A stretch of 64,000 nt of DNA from Arsenophonus endosymbiont of Aleurodicus floccissimus (GCF_900343025.1 NZ_OUND01000006.1:62001-126000), one strand, 5' to 3'; positions 51,934 to 63,577 are shown, counted from the first letter of the stretch. The notes: generated from the sequence alone by a model not told the origin. Program-made: numbers and translations.

Positions 51934-52121
51934 TTTAGTTTCTTCAATACTTAAATAGGACGTAATTAACGACTTATGTGCGCATTTATACGTGTTGAAA
52001 ATAATAATTTCCAGTTAACATTATATTTGGATATTAGAACTTGATGTAGTGAACGAAAACTTTTTATGAATTATATATAGTAATTAGTTTAAATTAAGGT
52101 TAATCATACTGAGTTTTTATT

Positions 52122-52604
52122 GTGAAAAATAATTATATTACTCGTGAAGGGTGGGACAACCTAGAACAAGAGTTGAAGTTTCTTTGGCGTGAGGAGCGGC
52201 CAAAAGTCACTCAAGCTGTATCAGAGGCAGCGGCGCTTGGTGATCGTTCAGAGAATGCAGAGTATATTTATGATAAAAAGCGATTACGAGAAATTGATCG
52301 ACGTATTCGATTTTTATCTAAACGTCTTGAAGTATTAAAAATAGTTGATCCCGATCCTCGGCAGGAAGGTAGAGTTTATTTTGGGGCTTTGGTAAAACTA
52401 CAAGATGAAAATGGTGGTATTAAAGTTTTTCGTTTAGTTGGGCCAGATGAATTTAGTCCGGCTAAAAAATGGATTTCTATTATTTCACCAGTGGCAAGGG
52501 AATTATTAGGTAAACAAATTGATGATGAAGTTACGGTGAATACGCCAAATGGTATTATTACTTATTGGATATTGGAAATTAATTATCAAGGAATTGAGTT
52601 GTGA
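52122..52604 (+). CDS. greB: Transcript cleavage factor GreB
   Basis: 160 residues, starting at a GTG (52122). Binds RNA polymerase in the secondary channel and stimulates cleavage of backtracked RNA. The coiled coil carries LWREERPKVTQAVSEAAALGDRSENAEY, with the acidic Asp and Glu at its tip, and the C-terminal FKBP-like domain follows (FGALVKLQDENGG). The high Arg/Lys content of KKRLREIDRRIRFLSKR marks GreB rather than GreA. The ribosome site is weak. Intact. Confidence 0.94.
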   Translation: MKNNYITREGWDNLEQELKFLWREERPKVTQAVSEAAALGDRSENAEYIYDKKRLREIDRRIRFLSKRLEVLKIVDPDPRQEGRVYFGALVKLQDENGGIKVFRLVGPDEFSPAKKWISIISPVARELLGKQIDDEVTVNTPNGIITYWILEINYQGIEL

Positions 52605-52745
52605 ATGATATAAAATTAAAAAAATCAATAAAATGTAAATATTAATCTAAAAAAGCCTAATAGGAATTAGTTATATTATTATTATTATCTTATTTGTTAT
52701 TAAGACACTATATAGGGATCTTAAAAATATTTGTGGAGTCAAAAA

Positions 52746-53465
52746 ATGCAAGAAAATTATAAAATTGTTGTTGTGGATGATGATATGCGTTTGCGCTCTT
52801 TACTGGAACGTTATTTAACTGAACAGGGTTTTCAAGTTCGTAGTACCGCCAATGCGGAGCAAATGGATCGTATTTTGACGCGTGAATCTATTCATTTGAT
52901 TGTACTGGATTTGATGTTACCTGGTGAAGATGGCTTATCTATTTGCCGTCGTTTAAGAAGTCAAAATAATCCTATTCCAATTATTATGGTAACGGCAAAA
53001 GGTGAAGAAGTAGATCGGATTGTTGGATTAGAAATTGGGGCGGATGATTATATACCCAAACCGTTTAATCCTAGAGAATTAATGGCTCGTATTCGTGCCG
53101 TATTACGACGTCAAGCAAATGAGTTGCCAGGTGCGCCGGCACAGGACGAGGCGGTAATTCGATTTGGTAAGTTCAAACTAAATCTAGGAACAAGGGAAAT
53201 GTTTCAAGATGATGAGTCTATGCCATTAACCAGTGGTGAGTTTGCGGTTTTAAAAGTGCTGGTCTCTTATCCACGTGAGCCTCTATCTCGTGATAAATTG
53301 ATGAGTCTTGCTCGAGGGCGTGAATATAGTGCGATGGAGCGTTCGATAGACGTGCAGATTTCACGTCTACGTCGAATGATTGAGGATGATCCTACTCATC
53401 CACGTTATATTCAAACGGTTTGGGGGTTGGGTTATGTATTTGTACCAGATGGTAGTAAAGCATGA
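52746..53465 (+). CDS. ompR: Osmoregulatory response regulator OmpR
   Basis: 239 residues from the ATG at 52746 (ribosome site GGAG), the E. coli length. Controls porin and other genes in response to osmolarity and pH. Receiver domain with DDD (residues 11-13), phosphoacceptor Asp55 ([13 protein letters not shown]) and YIPKPF; the winged helix includes [29 protein letters not shown]. It overlaps envZ by 4 bases (ATGA). Intact. Confidence 0.97.
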   Translation: MQENYKIVVVDDDMRLRSLLERYLTEQGFQVRSTANAEQMDRILTRESIHLIVLDLMLPGEDGLSICRRLRSQNNPIPIIMVTAKGEEVDRIVGLEIGADDYIPKPFNPRELMARIRAVLRRQANELPGAPAQDEAVIRFGKFKLNLGTREMFQDDESMPLTSGEFAVLKVLVSYPREPLSRDKLMSLARGREYSAMERSIDVQISRLRRMIEDDPTHPRYIQTVWGLGYVFVPDGSKA

Positions 53466-54787
53466 AACGATTGCGTTTTTCCAGACGTAACCCGTTTTCT
53501 CGTTCATTATTTGTTATTGTTACTTTACTGTTTGCTAGTTTAGTCACCAGCTATTTAGTTGTGCTTAATTTTGTTGTAATGCCGAGTCTTCAGCAGCTTA
53601 ATAAAGTATTAGCCTATGAAATGCATACGTTATTAACAGAGAAAATTGAATTGCAAGATGGAAATATAATTTTAATGCCTCCATCATTTAAGAAGAAAAT
53701 CTATAAAGAACTGGGTATTAATTTTTATACTGAGCCGCGTACCATGGCAAAAATCTTACGTTGGGCAAGACATTATGAGGAATTAAGCCAGCAGATGGCA
53801 GAATACATGGGTGGCAAGGCGGATGTTCGTCTTGAAATTGCCAAAGAGCATCCTTTTTTATGGTTAAACTCTTATCTTGCCCCAAATGTTTGGATACGAC
53901 CGCCTTTAACTGAAATAGGACAGAATCAGTTCGCCGTTGTATTTCGTTATACATTGGTTATTTTTTTAACCATTTTTGCTGTTACATGGCTTTATATTCG
54001 TTATCAGACTAGACCATTATTTGTATTAGAAAGCTATGCCAAGCAAATGGGAAAAGGTGTCATGGTTCCAGCAATCAAGGAAGAAGGTTCATTAGAAATA
54101 CGTTATGTCATCCGCGCTTTTAATCTTATGTCGTCAGGAATAAAAATGCTAGAAAATGATAGAACGATATTAATGGCAGGCGTGAGTCATGATTTGAGAA
54201 CTCCGTTAACACGGATCCGTTTAGCGACAGAAATGATGAATGAAAAGGATCAATATCTAGCAGAATCAATTAATAAAGATATTGAAGAGTGTAATGCCAT
54301 CATTGGGCAGTTCATGGACTATATATGTACAGGCAGGGAAATGAACATGGAGTTTTGTGACTTAAACAAAGTCCTACTTGAAGCTGTTAATGCTGAGAGT
54401 AGTTTCCTGTCTAATATTGAGACGCAGATTAGTTCATCACCTATCATTATTAATGCTAATGTAATTGCTATTAAACGAGCAGTAACCAATATGCTGGTTA
54501 ACGCCCTCCGCTATGGAAATGGTTGGGTAAAAGTCAGTAGTGGTGTGATAAAAGATCATGCCTGGTTTCAGGTTGAGGATGATGGCGCAGGAATTAAAAA
54601 AGAAAGTATTCAACATCTTTTTCAACCTTTTGTGCAAGGTGAAAGGGCAAGAAGTAATGGTGGTACAGGACTAGGATTAGCAATTATTCGCCGAATTATT
54701 GATGCTCATGATGGTGAAATTATTATAGATAAAAGTAAACGGGGAGGGTTATCTATACGGGCAACTTTACCATTAATGGAAAAATAA
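53462..54787 (+). CDS. envZ: Osmosensor histidine kinase EnvZ
   Basis: 441 residues against 450 in E. coli. Inner-membrane kinase/phosphatase for OmpR. First membrane helix about 15-40, periplasmic domain to about 155, second helix about 158-180 ([20 protein letters not shown]), HAMP, then the phosphorylated His in [21 protein letters not shown]. The ATP domain has the N box ([13 protein letters not shown]), DDGAGI and [13 protein letters not shown]. Translationally coupled to ompR. No lesion, so OmpR/EnvZ should work. Confidence 0.96.
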   Translation: MKRLRFSRRNPFSRSLFVIVTLLFASLVTSYLVVLNFVVMPSLQQLNKVLAYEMHTLLTEKIELQDGNIILMPPSFKKKIYKELGINFYTEPRTMAKILRWARHYEELSQQMAEYMGGKADVRLEIAKEHPFLWLNSYLAPNVWIRPPLTEIGQNQFAVVFRYTLVIFLTIFAVTWLYIRYQTRPLFVLESYAKQMGKGVMVPAIKEEGSLEIRYVIRAFNLMSSGIKMLENDRTILMAGVSHDLRTPLTRIRLATEMMNEKDQYLAESINKDIEECNAIIGQFMDYICTGREMNMEFCDLNKVLLEAVNAESSFLSNIETQISSSPIIINANVIAIKRAVTNMLVNALRYGNGWVKVSSGVIKDHAWFQVEDDGAGIKKESIQHLFQPFVQGERARSNGGTGLGLAIIRRIIDAHDGEIIIDKSKRGGLSIRATLPLMEK

Positions 54788-54924
54788 AAATCTATATTTT
54801 TATTTAGCCGTAATTTAACGGAAATTTTATTATATTTTATGAAATCATATAATTATTTGATTTTGAAAATTTATTATATCGATATATAAGGCTATATTGT
54901 TAAATAAATTGATTATTTATTTAA

Positions 54925-54964
54925 CAGTCATAAAACTGTCATAAATAATACATCTTTCTGTCAT
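54925..54964 (+). promoter_or_regulatory. Tandem Pho boxes upstream of pstS
   Basis: PhoB half-sites CAGTCAT (54925), CTGTCAT (54936) and CTGTCAT (54958) lie at multiples of 11 bases, with a degenerate unit at 54947. This is the known Pho-box arrangement. It is well preserved although every gene it would control is broken. Confidence 0.85.
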
Positions 54965-55052
54965 CTAACTAACCTATTTTTTCTTCATATTTTTTAACTC
55001 GCTACAATTAACAGAGTAATTTGTTTCTCTTTCATCTTAAATAGGAGAGATT

Positions 55053-56091
55053 ATGAAATTGATGCGTTCTATCATCGTTAATATCATAGCCATGTTTTCT
55101 TTGACAGCCATGTCAGCTTTTGCGGCAACAAGCCTTACTGGCGCTGGAGCTACATTTCCCGCACCGGTTTATGCAAAATGGGCAGATAGTTACCAAAAAC
55201 AGACGGGCGATCAGATTAACTACCAGTGGATTGGTTCATCCGGTGGTGTTAAAACAGATTATAGCTAAAACAGTCGATTTCGGTGCTTCAGATGCGCCTT
55301 TAAGTGATGAAAAACTCAATCGAGAAGGACTCATTCAATTTCCAACTGTGATTGGTGGTGTTGTTCCAACAATCAATATTTCAGGTATTCAATCTGAGCA
55401 ATTGATATTAGATGGTAAAACATTGGCTAATATTTATTTAGGTAACATTAAAAAATGGAATGACCCCAAAATTGTTGAATTAAATCCAGGTTTAGCATTG
55501 CCGGCACAAAATATTACCGTTGTTCGCCGTGCTGATGGTTCAGGAACGACTTTTGTTTTTACCAGCTATCTGGCTAAGGTGAATGCTGATTGGAAAAATA
55601 AGATTGGTACTGGTTCTACGGTTAGGTGGCCAACTGGCATTGCTGGAAAAGGTAATGAAGGCGTTGCTGCCTTTGTTCAACGTCTACCTGGTGCTATTGG
55701 TTATTTAGAATATGCTTACGCTAAACAGAACAAATTAGCTTATACCAAATTAATTTCTGCCGATGGAGAAGCGGTGTCGCCAACAGCGAATAGTTTTAGT
55801 GCCGCTGCTAAAAAAGTTGATTGGACTAAAAACTTTGCACAAGATCTGACTAATCAGGTAGGACAAAATGTCTGGCCAATTACTTCTGCTACTTTTATTT
55901 TATTACATAAAGAACAAAAAAATATTGAGAAGGCAAAAGCAATATTGGCCCTCTTTGACTGGGCATACGATAAAGGCGATTAACAGGCTAAGGCTTTGGA
56001 TTATGCTACCTTGCCGAACGAAGTGGTGGCCCATATTAGGGCGGCATGGAAAAGCAATATAAAAGACGCTAATGGTAATCCTGTATATTGA
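55053..56091 (+). pseudogene. pstS: Phosphate-binding protein PstS, frameshift and stop
   Basis: Periplasmic phosphate receptor of the Pst importer. Start ATG 55053 (ribosome site AGGAGAG) gives a signal peptide cleaved near AFAATS and [19 protein letters not shown]. An extra A in the run at 55251-55254 shifts the frame just after GSSGGVK. The other frame continues [32 protein letters not shown] and [14 protein letters not shown] second lesion, TAA at 55981-55983, cuts off the last 36 codons ([19 protein letters not shown]), which end at 56091. Two independent lesions mark a true pseudogene. Confidence 0.93.
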
Positions 56092-56174
56092 ATTGAGCGT
56101 GGCATCAGCTGATAGCAAAAATCGCGCTCTATTATAAATGAACGATTATCCCCTTGTTATATAATGGGATTAAA

Positions 56175-57112
56175 ATGAGAAAAAACAATATCTGAGAAGT
56201 TAACGACATATAAAGCACCGGGAAAAAAAGGCGATATTATTTTTGGTGCTCTCGTTAAACTAGTTGCACTAATTATTACACTATTAATGTTAAGTGGAAT
56301 TATTATTTCTTTGATTATTGCATCGTGGCCAAGTATCGAAAAATTTGGCTTTTCATTTCTTTGGTCAAAGGATTGGGATATTCCTGCCCAGGAATTTGGT
56401 GCGCTAGTGACCATTTATGGCACGGTAGTAACGTCGTTAATTGCATTGATCATTGCAGTGCCTGTCAGTTTTGGGATTGCTTTATTCTTAACAGAATTAT
56501 CACCAAATTGGTTAAAGCGACCGTTAGGTATTGCGATTGAATTATTAGCGGCCATACCGAGTATTGTTTATGGCATGTGGGGATTGTTTGTTTTTGCACC
56601 ATTATTTACCACTTATTTTCAAGAGCCGATTGGTAACGTTTTGGCAGGTGTACCAATTATTGGTGAATTATTTGCAGACCCGGCTTTAAGTATAGTCATC
56701 TTAGCTGCTGACGTGATCCTGGCAATTATGATTATTCCTTATATTGCTTTAGTGATGCGGGATGTTTTTGAGCAGACCCCAGTTATGATGAAAGAATCTG
56801 CTTATGGTATTGGCTGCACAACTTGCGAAGTTATCTGGCATATTGTATTACCATATACGCGTAATGGTTTGATCGGCGGTGTGATGTTAGGGTTAGGGCG
56901 AGCTTTAGGGGAAACAATGGCAGTCACTTTCATTTTTCATGCCAGGAAATAGTATTACCTCTGCGTTGGCAAATGAGTTTGCTGAAGCGGAAAGTGGATT
57001 ACATACCCCTGCATTAATGGAGTTAGGCTTAATTTTATTTGTTATTACTTTTATCGTGCTTGCGTTTTCTAAATTGATGATTATGCGTTTAGCGAAAAAT
57101 GAAGGGCGCTAA
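56175..57112 (+). pseudogene. pstC: Phosphate ABC permease PstC, decayed
   Basis: Start ATG 56175 is followed by one extra base, so the native frame ([19 protein letters not shown]) is missed. The body is open from about 56190 and shows the permease helices and the EAA-like segment [19 protein letters not shown]. After [13 protein letters not shown] roughly 13 codons of the family (the IGNT...L stretch) are deleted and the frame shifts. The end reads [21 protein letters not shown] to LAKNEGR at 57112. The internal deletion cannot be a sequencing artefact of the homopolymer kind. Confidence 0.92.
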
Positions 57113-57116
57113 CAAG

Positions 57117-58009
57117 GTGACGGCAGATACAACAAAAACTATTGATATAATATTGATATTAAACAACGTCAACGTCGTCAGGCATAGCGGAGACAAAAAA
57201 ATTGGATTGCACTGTTGCTCTCGATGATCACCATGGCATTTGGTCTATTTTGGTTAATTTGGATCTTGTTTACAACATTAACCAAAGGGGTTGAAGGCAT
57301 GTCCTGGAGTTTATTTACTGAAATGACGCCACCACCAAATTCTACCGGTGGTGGATTAGCCAATGCAATTGTAGGTAGTGGTTTGCTGGTTTTATGGGCT
57401 ACGGTGTTAGGCACACCCCTTGGTATTATGGCGGGTATTTATTTGGACGAATATGGACGTCGTTCTTGGCTAGCAGAAATAATTCGTTTTATTAATGATA
57501 TTTTGCTGTCTGCGCCATCAATTGTGGTTGGATTATTCGTTTGTATGATTATCGTTGCCAGAATGCAGCATTTTTCTGGTTGGGCAGGTGTTATTGCTTT
57601 GGCCTTGTTACAGATCCCGATTGTTATTCGAACAACGGAAAATATGCTAAAACTGGTGCCAGATAATTTACGTGAGGCTGCTTATGCTTTAGGTGCACCA
57701 AAATGGAAAATGATTTTATCAATCATCTTAAAAGCCTCTTTTTCAGGAATTATTACCGGAGTATTAGTCGCCATTGCGAGAATTACTGGTGAGACTGCGC
57801 CTTTGTTGTTTACTTCACTTTCCAATCAGTTCTGGAGTACAGATCTCAGTGAACCGATTGCTAACCTTCCAGTAACCATATTTAAATTTACGATGAGTCC
57901 ATTCTCAGAATGGTATCAATTAGCTTGGGCAGGTGTTTTATTGATTACTTTATGTGTATTGTTAATCAATATCTTAGCGTGTGTATTATTTGTCAAGAAA
58001 AAATATTAG
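57117..58009 (+). pseudogene. pstA: Phosphate ABC permease PstA, damaged N-terminus
   Basis: The probable original start is a GTG at 57117. The N-terminal cytoplasmic part is broken by a shift (about 57155) and a TAG near 57184. From about 57200 the frame is open to 58009 and intact: [57 protein letters not shown] and [23 protein letters not shown] or ATG inside helix 1 could start a shortened protein with nearly all membrane helices. With partners PstS, PstC and PstB gone it would have no use. Confidence 0.88.
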
Positions 58010-58023
58010 TTCTTTAGTAACAG

Positions 58024-58641
58024 ATGACAAACTTAAGAGATAAATTGATGATTAAAGTTGATGACATGGCAGAAGGTAAAATTTTGTTGGATGGCACTAA
58101 TATTTTGACCGATGAACAAGATATTGCGTTATTGCGCGCCAGAGTAGGTATGGTTTTTCAAAAACCGACACCATTCCATTTCCGATGTCAATCTATGACA
58201 ATATTGTTTTGGGGTGCGTTTATTTGAAAAACTTTCTCGCGCTGAAATGGATGAAATATGTTCAATAGGCGTTAACTAAAGCTGCCCTTTGGGATGAAAC
58301 AAAAGATAAACTTTCGCATAGTGGTTATAGTTTATCAGGCGGTCAGCAGCAACGGTTATGCATTGCTCGTGGGGTATTGCGATCCGGCCAGAAATATTAC
58401 TATTAGATGAGCCTTGTTCAGCACTTGAGCCTATCTCAACAGGACGTATTGAGGAGTTGATAAGTGAACTGAAATCGGGATATACCGTGGTAATGGTCAC
58501 AGATAATATGCAGCAAGTTGCTCCGACTACACAGCATTTATGTATTTAGGCGAGCTGATTGAATTTAATGATACAGATACTTTGTTTACCACACCTACAG
58601 TAAAACAGACTGAGGATTATATTACTGGCCGCTACGGTTAA
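58024..58641 (+). pseudogene. pstB: Phosphate ABC ATPase PstB, Walker A deleted
   Basis: The ATG at 58024 lies 14 bases after pstA, but its product begins at [37 protein letters not shown], so about 60 N-terminal residues including the Walker A loop are missing through an internal deletion. Further damage: a shift near 58175, a TAG replacing Trp near 58265, a shift near 58370 and another near 58525. The signature [15 protein letters not shown] and Walker [14 protein letters not shown] survive; the switch His reads Asp (VTDNMQQ). It ends [10 protein letters not shown] at 58641. Non-functional. Confidence 0.93.
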
Positions 58642-58655
58642 TATAGGATATTACC

Positions 58656-59377
58656 ATGGATAATCTGAATTACAACAAACATATTTCTGGCCAGTTTAAT
58701 GCTGAGTTGGAGCATATTCGCACTGAATTAATGAAAATGGGTGGGTTGGTAGAAGAACAACTTAAAAATGCCATTGAAGCTTTACATAACCGAGATCAGA
58801 ATTTGGCAAAAAAAGTGATATAGGATGATCAAAAAGTCAATATGATGGAAGTGGCGATTGATGAGGCTTGCGAGCGCATTATTGCTAAGCAGCAACCGAC
58901 TGCCAGTGATTTACGTTTAATTGTGGCGATTTGAAAAACCATTGCTGAGCTTGAACGTATTGGCGATGTGTGGCTGATAAGATTTGTGAGGTTGCATTGG
59001 AAAAATTTTCTGAGCAATATCAATCGTTACTTGTTAGTCTGGAAGCTTTAGGCGGGCATACTATTCAAATGTTACATAATATGTTGGATGCGTTTGTCCG
59101 TATGGATCTGGATGCGGCAATTGGCGTTTATATGGAAGATAAAAAGGTTGATGAAGAGTATGAAGGTATTGTTCGCCAATTGATGACTTATATGATGGAA
59201 GATCCTCGCACTATTCCTAGTGTATTAACAGCGTTGTTTTGCGCGCGCTCTATTAAACAAATAGGTGATCGTTGCCAAAACATTTGTGAATTTATTTTCT
59301 ATTATTTAAAAGGACAAGATTTTCGTCATTTAGGTGGGGATTTTGTAGAAAAAATGCTAACTAAGGGTAGTCATTAA
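58656..59377 (+). pseudogene. phoU: Phosphate signalling regulator PhoU, decayed
   Basis: PhoU links Pst activity to inhibition of PhoR. Start ATG 58656 ([25 protein letters not shown]). In-frame stops at 58821-58823 and 58932-58934 and a shift near 58966 break it. The C-terminal half is open from 58970 ([34 protein letters not shown]) to 59377. Last gene of the pst operon, followed by a strong hairpin. In E. coli loss of phoU or pst derepresses the Pho regulon; whether phoBR persist is not visible here. Confidence 0.92.
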
Positions 59378-59417
59378 CACGCTTTTCAGCGATTATCAAA
59401 TGTTTATTTTTTAGTTC

Positions 59418-59452
59418 ATGGTTATTCCCTTTTGGAATAACCATAGATTTTT
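59418..59452 (+). terminator. Terminator of the pstSCAB-phoU operon
   Basis: Perfect 11-base stem ATGGTTATTCC/GGAATAACCAT (59418-59428 and 59434-59444) followed by AGATTTTTAT, 41 bases after the phoU stop. Confidence 0.82.
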
Positions 59453-59536
59453 ATATTATTTCATGTTCTAACTATGAATTGATAATTTGACTCGAATAAA
59501 CATAAATATACAAAAAATTGACAGTAAAAGGTAATA

Positions 59537-60361
59537 GTGAAGAAATTCAATCTTATTGCAACTGTATTATCTGTCATATTAGCCTTGGTTACAGGGTTGG
59601 CAAAAGCAGATAAATTGGAAAGTATCAAAAAAGCCGGTGTGATCCGTATTGCTGTTTTTGATAGTAATCCTCCCTTTGGTTTTATTGATGCTAAAACTAA
59701 AAAATTGGGGGGTTATGATATTGATATTGCAGAAGCAATTGCTAAAGATTTTGGTGTTAAATTAGTATTGCGTCCAACTAATCCAGCGAACCGAATACCG
59801 CTATTGACAGTAGGTAAAGTGGATCTGATCGGTGCTAATTTTACCATCACCAACGAACGTGCTAAACAAGTTGAGTTTTCAATTCCTGATTTTGCTACTG
59901 GGCAGAAATTTATCGCACGTATTGGGGTATTAAAACCGCTGATGATATTATTCCTTTGCGTATCGGTGCAGATAAAGGAACCGTGCAGGAAGTTACTCTA
60001 CGTGAACGCTATCCTAATACTAAAGTAATATCTTACGATGACACCCCGCTTGCTTTTGCTGCATTACGAAATGGCAATGTACAAGCTATTACGCAAGATG
60101 ATGCCAAACGATTGGTTTATTGGGGAACTACCGGCAAAAATTAAAGCAGATTATGATATCTCACCTTTCAGTCTTACACGTGAATATCAGGCATTAGCAG
60201 CCGCTAAAGGTGAAACGAATTTGATTAAAGCGGTAAATAATACTTTATTGAAATTAGAAAAAAATGGTCAAGCAGAAATAATTTATAATCGTTGGCTTGG
60301 TTCAGAAACTAAAGCAGCACTATCTCGTGGTGATTTTAAATTTGCACTATTAGAAAAGTAA
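59537..60361 (+). pseudogene. Family 3 amino-acid ABC binding protein, two frameshifts
   Basis: Starts at GTG 59537 with a signal peptide (KKFNLIATVLSVILALVTGLAKA). Family 3 features: IKKAGVIRIAVFDSNPPFGF, GGYDIDIAEAIAKDFG, ANRIPLLTVGKVDLIGANFTITNERA. A shift near 59935 moves to a frame with IGADKGTVQEVTLRERYP and AALRNGNVQAITQDD, and a second near 60130 leads to ISPFSLTREYQAL and NRWLG, ending at 60361. Polar amino-acid uptake is likely; the ligand is not clear. Confidence 0.85.
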
Positions 60362-60422
60362 AAAATATTATTTTTAATAAAAATACCTAAATGAGTGCCT
60401 TCATCATAGATAGGTTGCATAA

Positions 60423-61167
60423 ATGTTTGAACATTTTTTCTCTACCCAGCTATTAGCCCCTGAATATCTTGATTGGATTTGGCAGGGCTTACTCATTACT
60501 ATTTGGATCTCATTTTGTGCCATAGTCGTCTCAACCCTACTAGGGTTTGTCGTCGTTGCTGCTAGAGATAGCCATACCGCATTTTTACGTTGGTTAGCAA
60601 TTAGTTATATTTCACTATTTCGTAATACGCCATTATTAATACAGTTTTTTTTTTGGGTACTTTGCTGCTGGAACGATATTACCAGAATCAGTTATGCAAT
60701 GGCTAAATACACCACATCAGCTGGCAATTCTCGATATTAAGCTCGCATGGCCATCATTTGAATTTTTGGCAGGTGTGATTGGTTTAACTCTCTACTCTAC
60801 GCCTTTTATTGCTGAAGAATTAAGAGCCAGTATTTATGGTGTAAATCAAGGACAAAAATTTGCTGCATTAGCATTAGGTTTATCTGGCTGGCAAGCCATG
60901 CGTTATGTTGTTTTACCCCAAGCGCTAAAAATCGCGATGCCGCCTTTATTGGGGTAGTATATGAATATTGTAAAAAATTCTTCCCTAACCATGGCAATTG
61001 GTGTTGCTGAACTTTCTTATGTTGTTCGTCAGATTGAAAGTCAAAGTTTACAAACCTTTACGGCTTTTGGTGTGGCGACAATTCTTTATATTGCCTTGAT
61101 GGAAGCTTGGAGACAATGGCGTCAGCAGCGTCTATTAAAAGGGATATTAACATGGATTTTACAGTGA
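60423..61167 (+). pseudogene. Amino-acid ABC permease (HisM/GltK type), decayed
   Basis: First membrane component of the same importer. Start ATG 60423; hydrophobic helices LLITIWISFCAIVVSTLLGFVVV and SYISLFRNTPLLIQFFFW (the conserved RNTPLL motif). A shift near 60660 is followed by YSTPFIAEELRASIYGVNQGQKFAALALGLSGWQAM, the EAA loop. A TAG near 60957 replaces Gln before YMNIVKNSSLTMAIGVAEL. It ends at 61167, overlapping the next gene by 16 bases. Confidence 0.88.
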
Positions 61168-61924
61168 TTGCTGAAAATTGGCGCTATCTGTTATTTGGTA
61201 TATTTCCTGATGGCCCTTTAGAAGGTGCAGCACTGACTCTGTTAATAAATTTATTAGCAGGAAGTATCTCTATTTTTCTAGGTATTGCTGGTGGGCAAAT
61301 TTACTGGCAGCTGTGTTAGGTTTTTTTCGGGCTATACCTGTCATCATGTTAATTTTCTGGAGTTACTTTTTATTACCTGTTTTACTAGGTACGGATATTC
61401 CTGAATTGACGATCGTAATTTGTGCTTTAGTTTTGATCACATCAGCTTATTTAGCGCATGGAGTAAAAGCAGGTATTTTGGCTATAGGTCAAGGGCAATG
61501 GCAAGCGGGAATGTCGCTAGGTTTTACCCGTTGGGCGGTATTGTGGAATATTATACTACCATAAGCGTTACGGATGATGATCCCCTCTTTTATTAATCAG
61601 TGGATTGAATTAATTAAAGATACTTCATTGGCTTATATTGTGGGAGTGGCAGAATTATCATTTTTAGCCACTCAAATAAATAATCGAGAAATGATTTATC
61701 CAATGGAAGTTTTTCTATTTGTTGCTTTAATCTATTTCATTATGTGCTTTTCACTTGAGATAATAGCAAATCAAATCTTATGTCGTTTAGAAAAAATCGG
61801 TCGTCACAGGCTATATTATCAGGCAAGCAACCAAATCAGTTGGTTTATTTCTAATGTCCGTTATTCTATCTTATGCCTTTTAGAGGTAAATGAAAGATTG
61901 GTAACATGGGTGATTTATTTGTAG
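61152..61924 (+). pseudogene. Second amino-acid ABC permease, decayed
   Basis: Start ATG 61152 inside the end of the preceding permease gene. The N-terminal helix ALTLLINLLAGSISIFLGIAGG is followed by a shift near 61305. The next part has FRAIPVIMLIFWSYFLLP and the EAA-type segment AYLAHGVKAGILAIGQGQWQAGMSLGFTRWAVLW. A TAA near 61563 replaces Gln after NIILP. The rest (SFINQWIELIKDTSLAYIVGVAEL) runs to 61924; its last 40 residues may be out of the native frame. No ATPase gene follows in this window, so the importer is incomplete as well as broken. Confidence 0.85.
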
Positions 61925-62101
61925 GTATTTATTCACTCTCTTTTTGATTCCACGAAGCATCATTTCAATGTAATGACTGTGTTGAATATTCATTCGCATT
62001 ATTATGTCAGATATTGTTTTCTTTTTTCTGTTTTATAATTAACTATTTGGATTAATTTTATTGTAGTATAGAGCAAAAAAATTTTTTATTAGGCTAAATA
62101 T

Positions 62102-63413
62102 ATGAACAATACAGATCCGATCAGACAACAGAGTCTACTCCAGCGCATGTTTAAATTACATAAACATGGCACAACAGTTCAAACAGAAATCATTGCCGGA
62201 TTGACGACGTTTTTTACAATGGTTTATATCGTTTTTGTTAACTCGCAAATTCTATCAATGGCGGGAATGGATATTAAAGCTGTTTTTGTCACTACCTGCC
62301 TGGTTGCAGCGCTAGGTAGTATTATGATGGGGATCGTCGCCAATTTACCGGTTGCTGTTGCTCCTGTGATGGGATTAAATGCCTTTTTTGCTTTTGTTGG
62401 TGCTATGGGGGCTATTCCTGGTAAGTGGCGATGGGAGCAATTTTCTGGGGAGCAGTTGGTTTATTTCTTTTAACGCTTTTTCATATTCGTTATTGGATCA
62501 TTGCGCATATCCCTTTAAGCTTACGGGTTGGTATTACTAATGGTATTGGTTTATTTATTGCCATGATGGGATTGAAAAATGTTGGCATTATTGTTGCTAA
62601 TCCAGATACCCTGGTGGCGATTGGTAATTTTTCCCAATCGAATGTGTTGTTGGGGATCTTGGGATTTTTTATCATTGTCGTGTTAGCGGCGCGCAATATT
62701 CATGCTGCGGTGCTTGTTTCTATTGTGATCACCACGCTGATTGGGATGATTATCGGTGATGTCCAATATAATGGTGTTTTTGCGCTACCACCTAGCATCA
62801 TGACGGTTGTTAGACATGTTGATATGATTGGCTCACTAGATATTGCTTTGTCTGGTATTATTTTCTCTTTCATGCTGATTAACCTTTTTGATTCTTCAGG
62901 AACTTTAATTGGTGTTACCGATAAAGCGGGTTTGGCTGATAAGACAGGTAAATTTCCGCAGATGAAACAGGCGCTTTATGTTGATAGTTTAAGTTCGGTC
63001 GCAGGCAGCGCAATCGTAATATCTTCAGTAACTGCCTATATTGAAAGTAGCTCTGGGGTTGCTATAGGTGGACGTACTGGATTAACCACAATTGTAGTTG
63101 GCGCGCTATTTTTATTTCACCGCTAGCTAGTATGGTACCCGCCTATGCAACAGCTGGCGCACTGATCTATGTTGGTGTCTTAATGACATCGAGTCTAACA
63201 CGTGTTGCGTGGCATGATTTAACCGAGTCAGTACCCGCTTTTATCACAGCGGTTATGATGCCTTTTAGTTTTTCCATCACTGCAGGTATCGCGTTAGGTT
63301 TTATTGCTTACTGTGTCATGAAAATAGGGACAGGACGTTGGCGTGAGATTGGTTTGGCAGTTGTTATTGTTTCGCTGTTATTTATTGCAAAAATTATTTT
63401 GGTTGATGTGTAA
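62102..63413 (+). pseudogene. Purine permease of the AdeP/AdeQ (NCS2) type, decayed
   Basis: Proton-coupled purine importer family, closest by eye to E. coli AdeP (YieG). Start ATG 62102; EIIAGLTTFFTMVYIVFVNSQIL and APVMGLNAFFAFV are typical. A shift with a small deletion near 62425 is followed by AMGAIFWGAVGLFLL, ITNGIGLFIAMMGLKN, FSFMLINLFDSSGTLIGV and SSVTAYIESSSGVAIGGRTGL. A second shift near 63115 separates the last three helices, ending at 63413. Followed by a good terminator. Confidence 0.9.
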
Positions 63414-63449
63414 TAGCATTAATAAATAACTGAATAATTTATTTACATT

Positions 63450-63482
63450 ACTTCGATAATTATTATATCGAAGTTTTTATTT
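63450..63482 (+). terminator. Terminator after the purine permease
   Basis: Stem ACTTCGATA/TATCGAAGT (63450-63458 and 63466-63474) followed by TTTTATTTATT. Confidence 0.8.
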
Positions 63483-63577
63483 ATTCTAATTTTACCGTAT
63501 TTAGTATAAGTCATCCACATATCATATTATTGTGTTAAAGATAGAATTGAAAATCAGCAATGAGAGAAACCCGTTAT

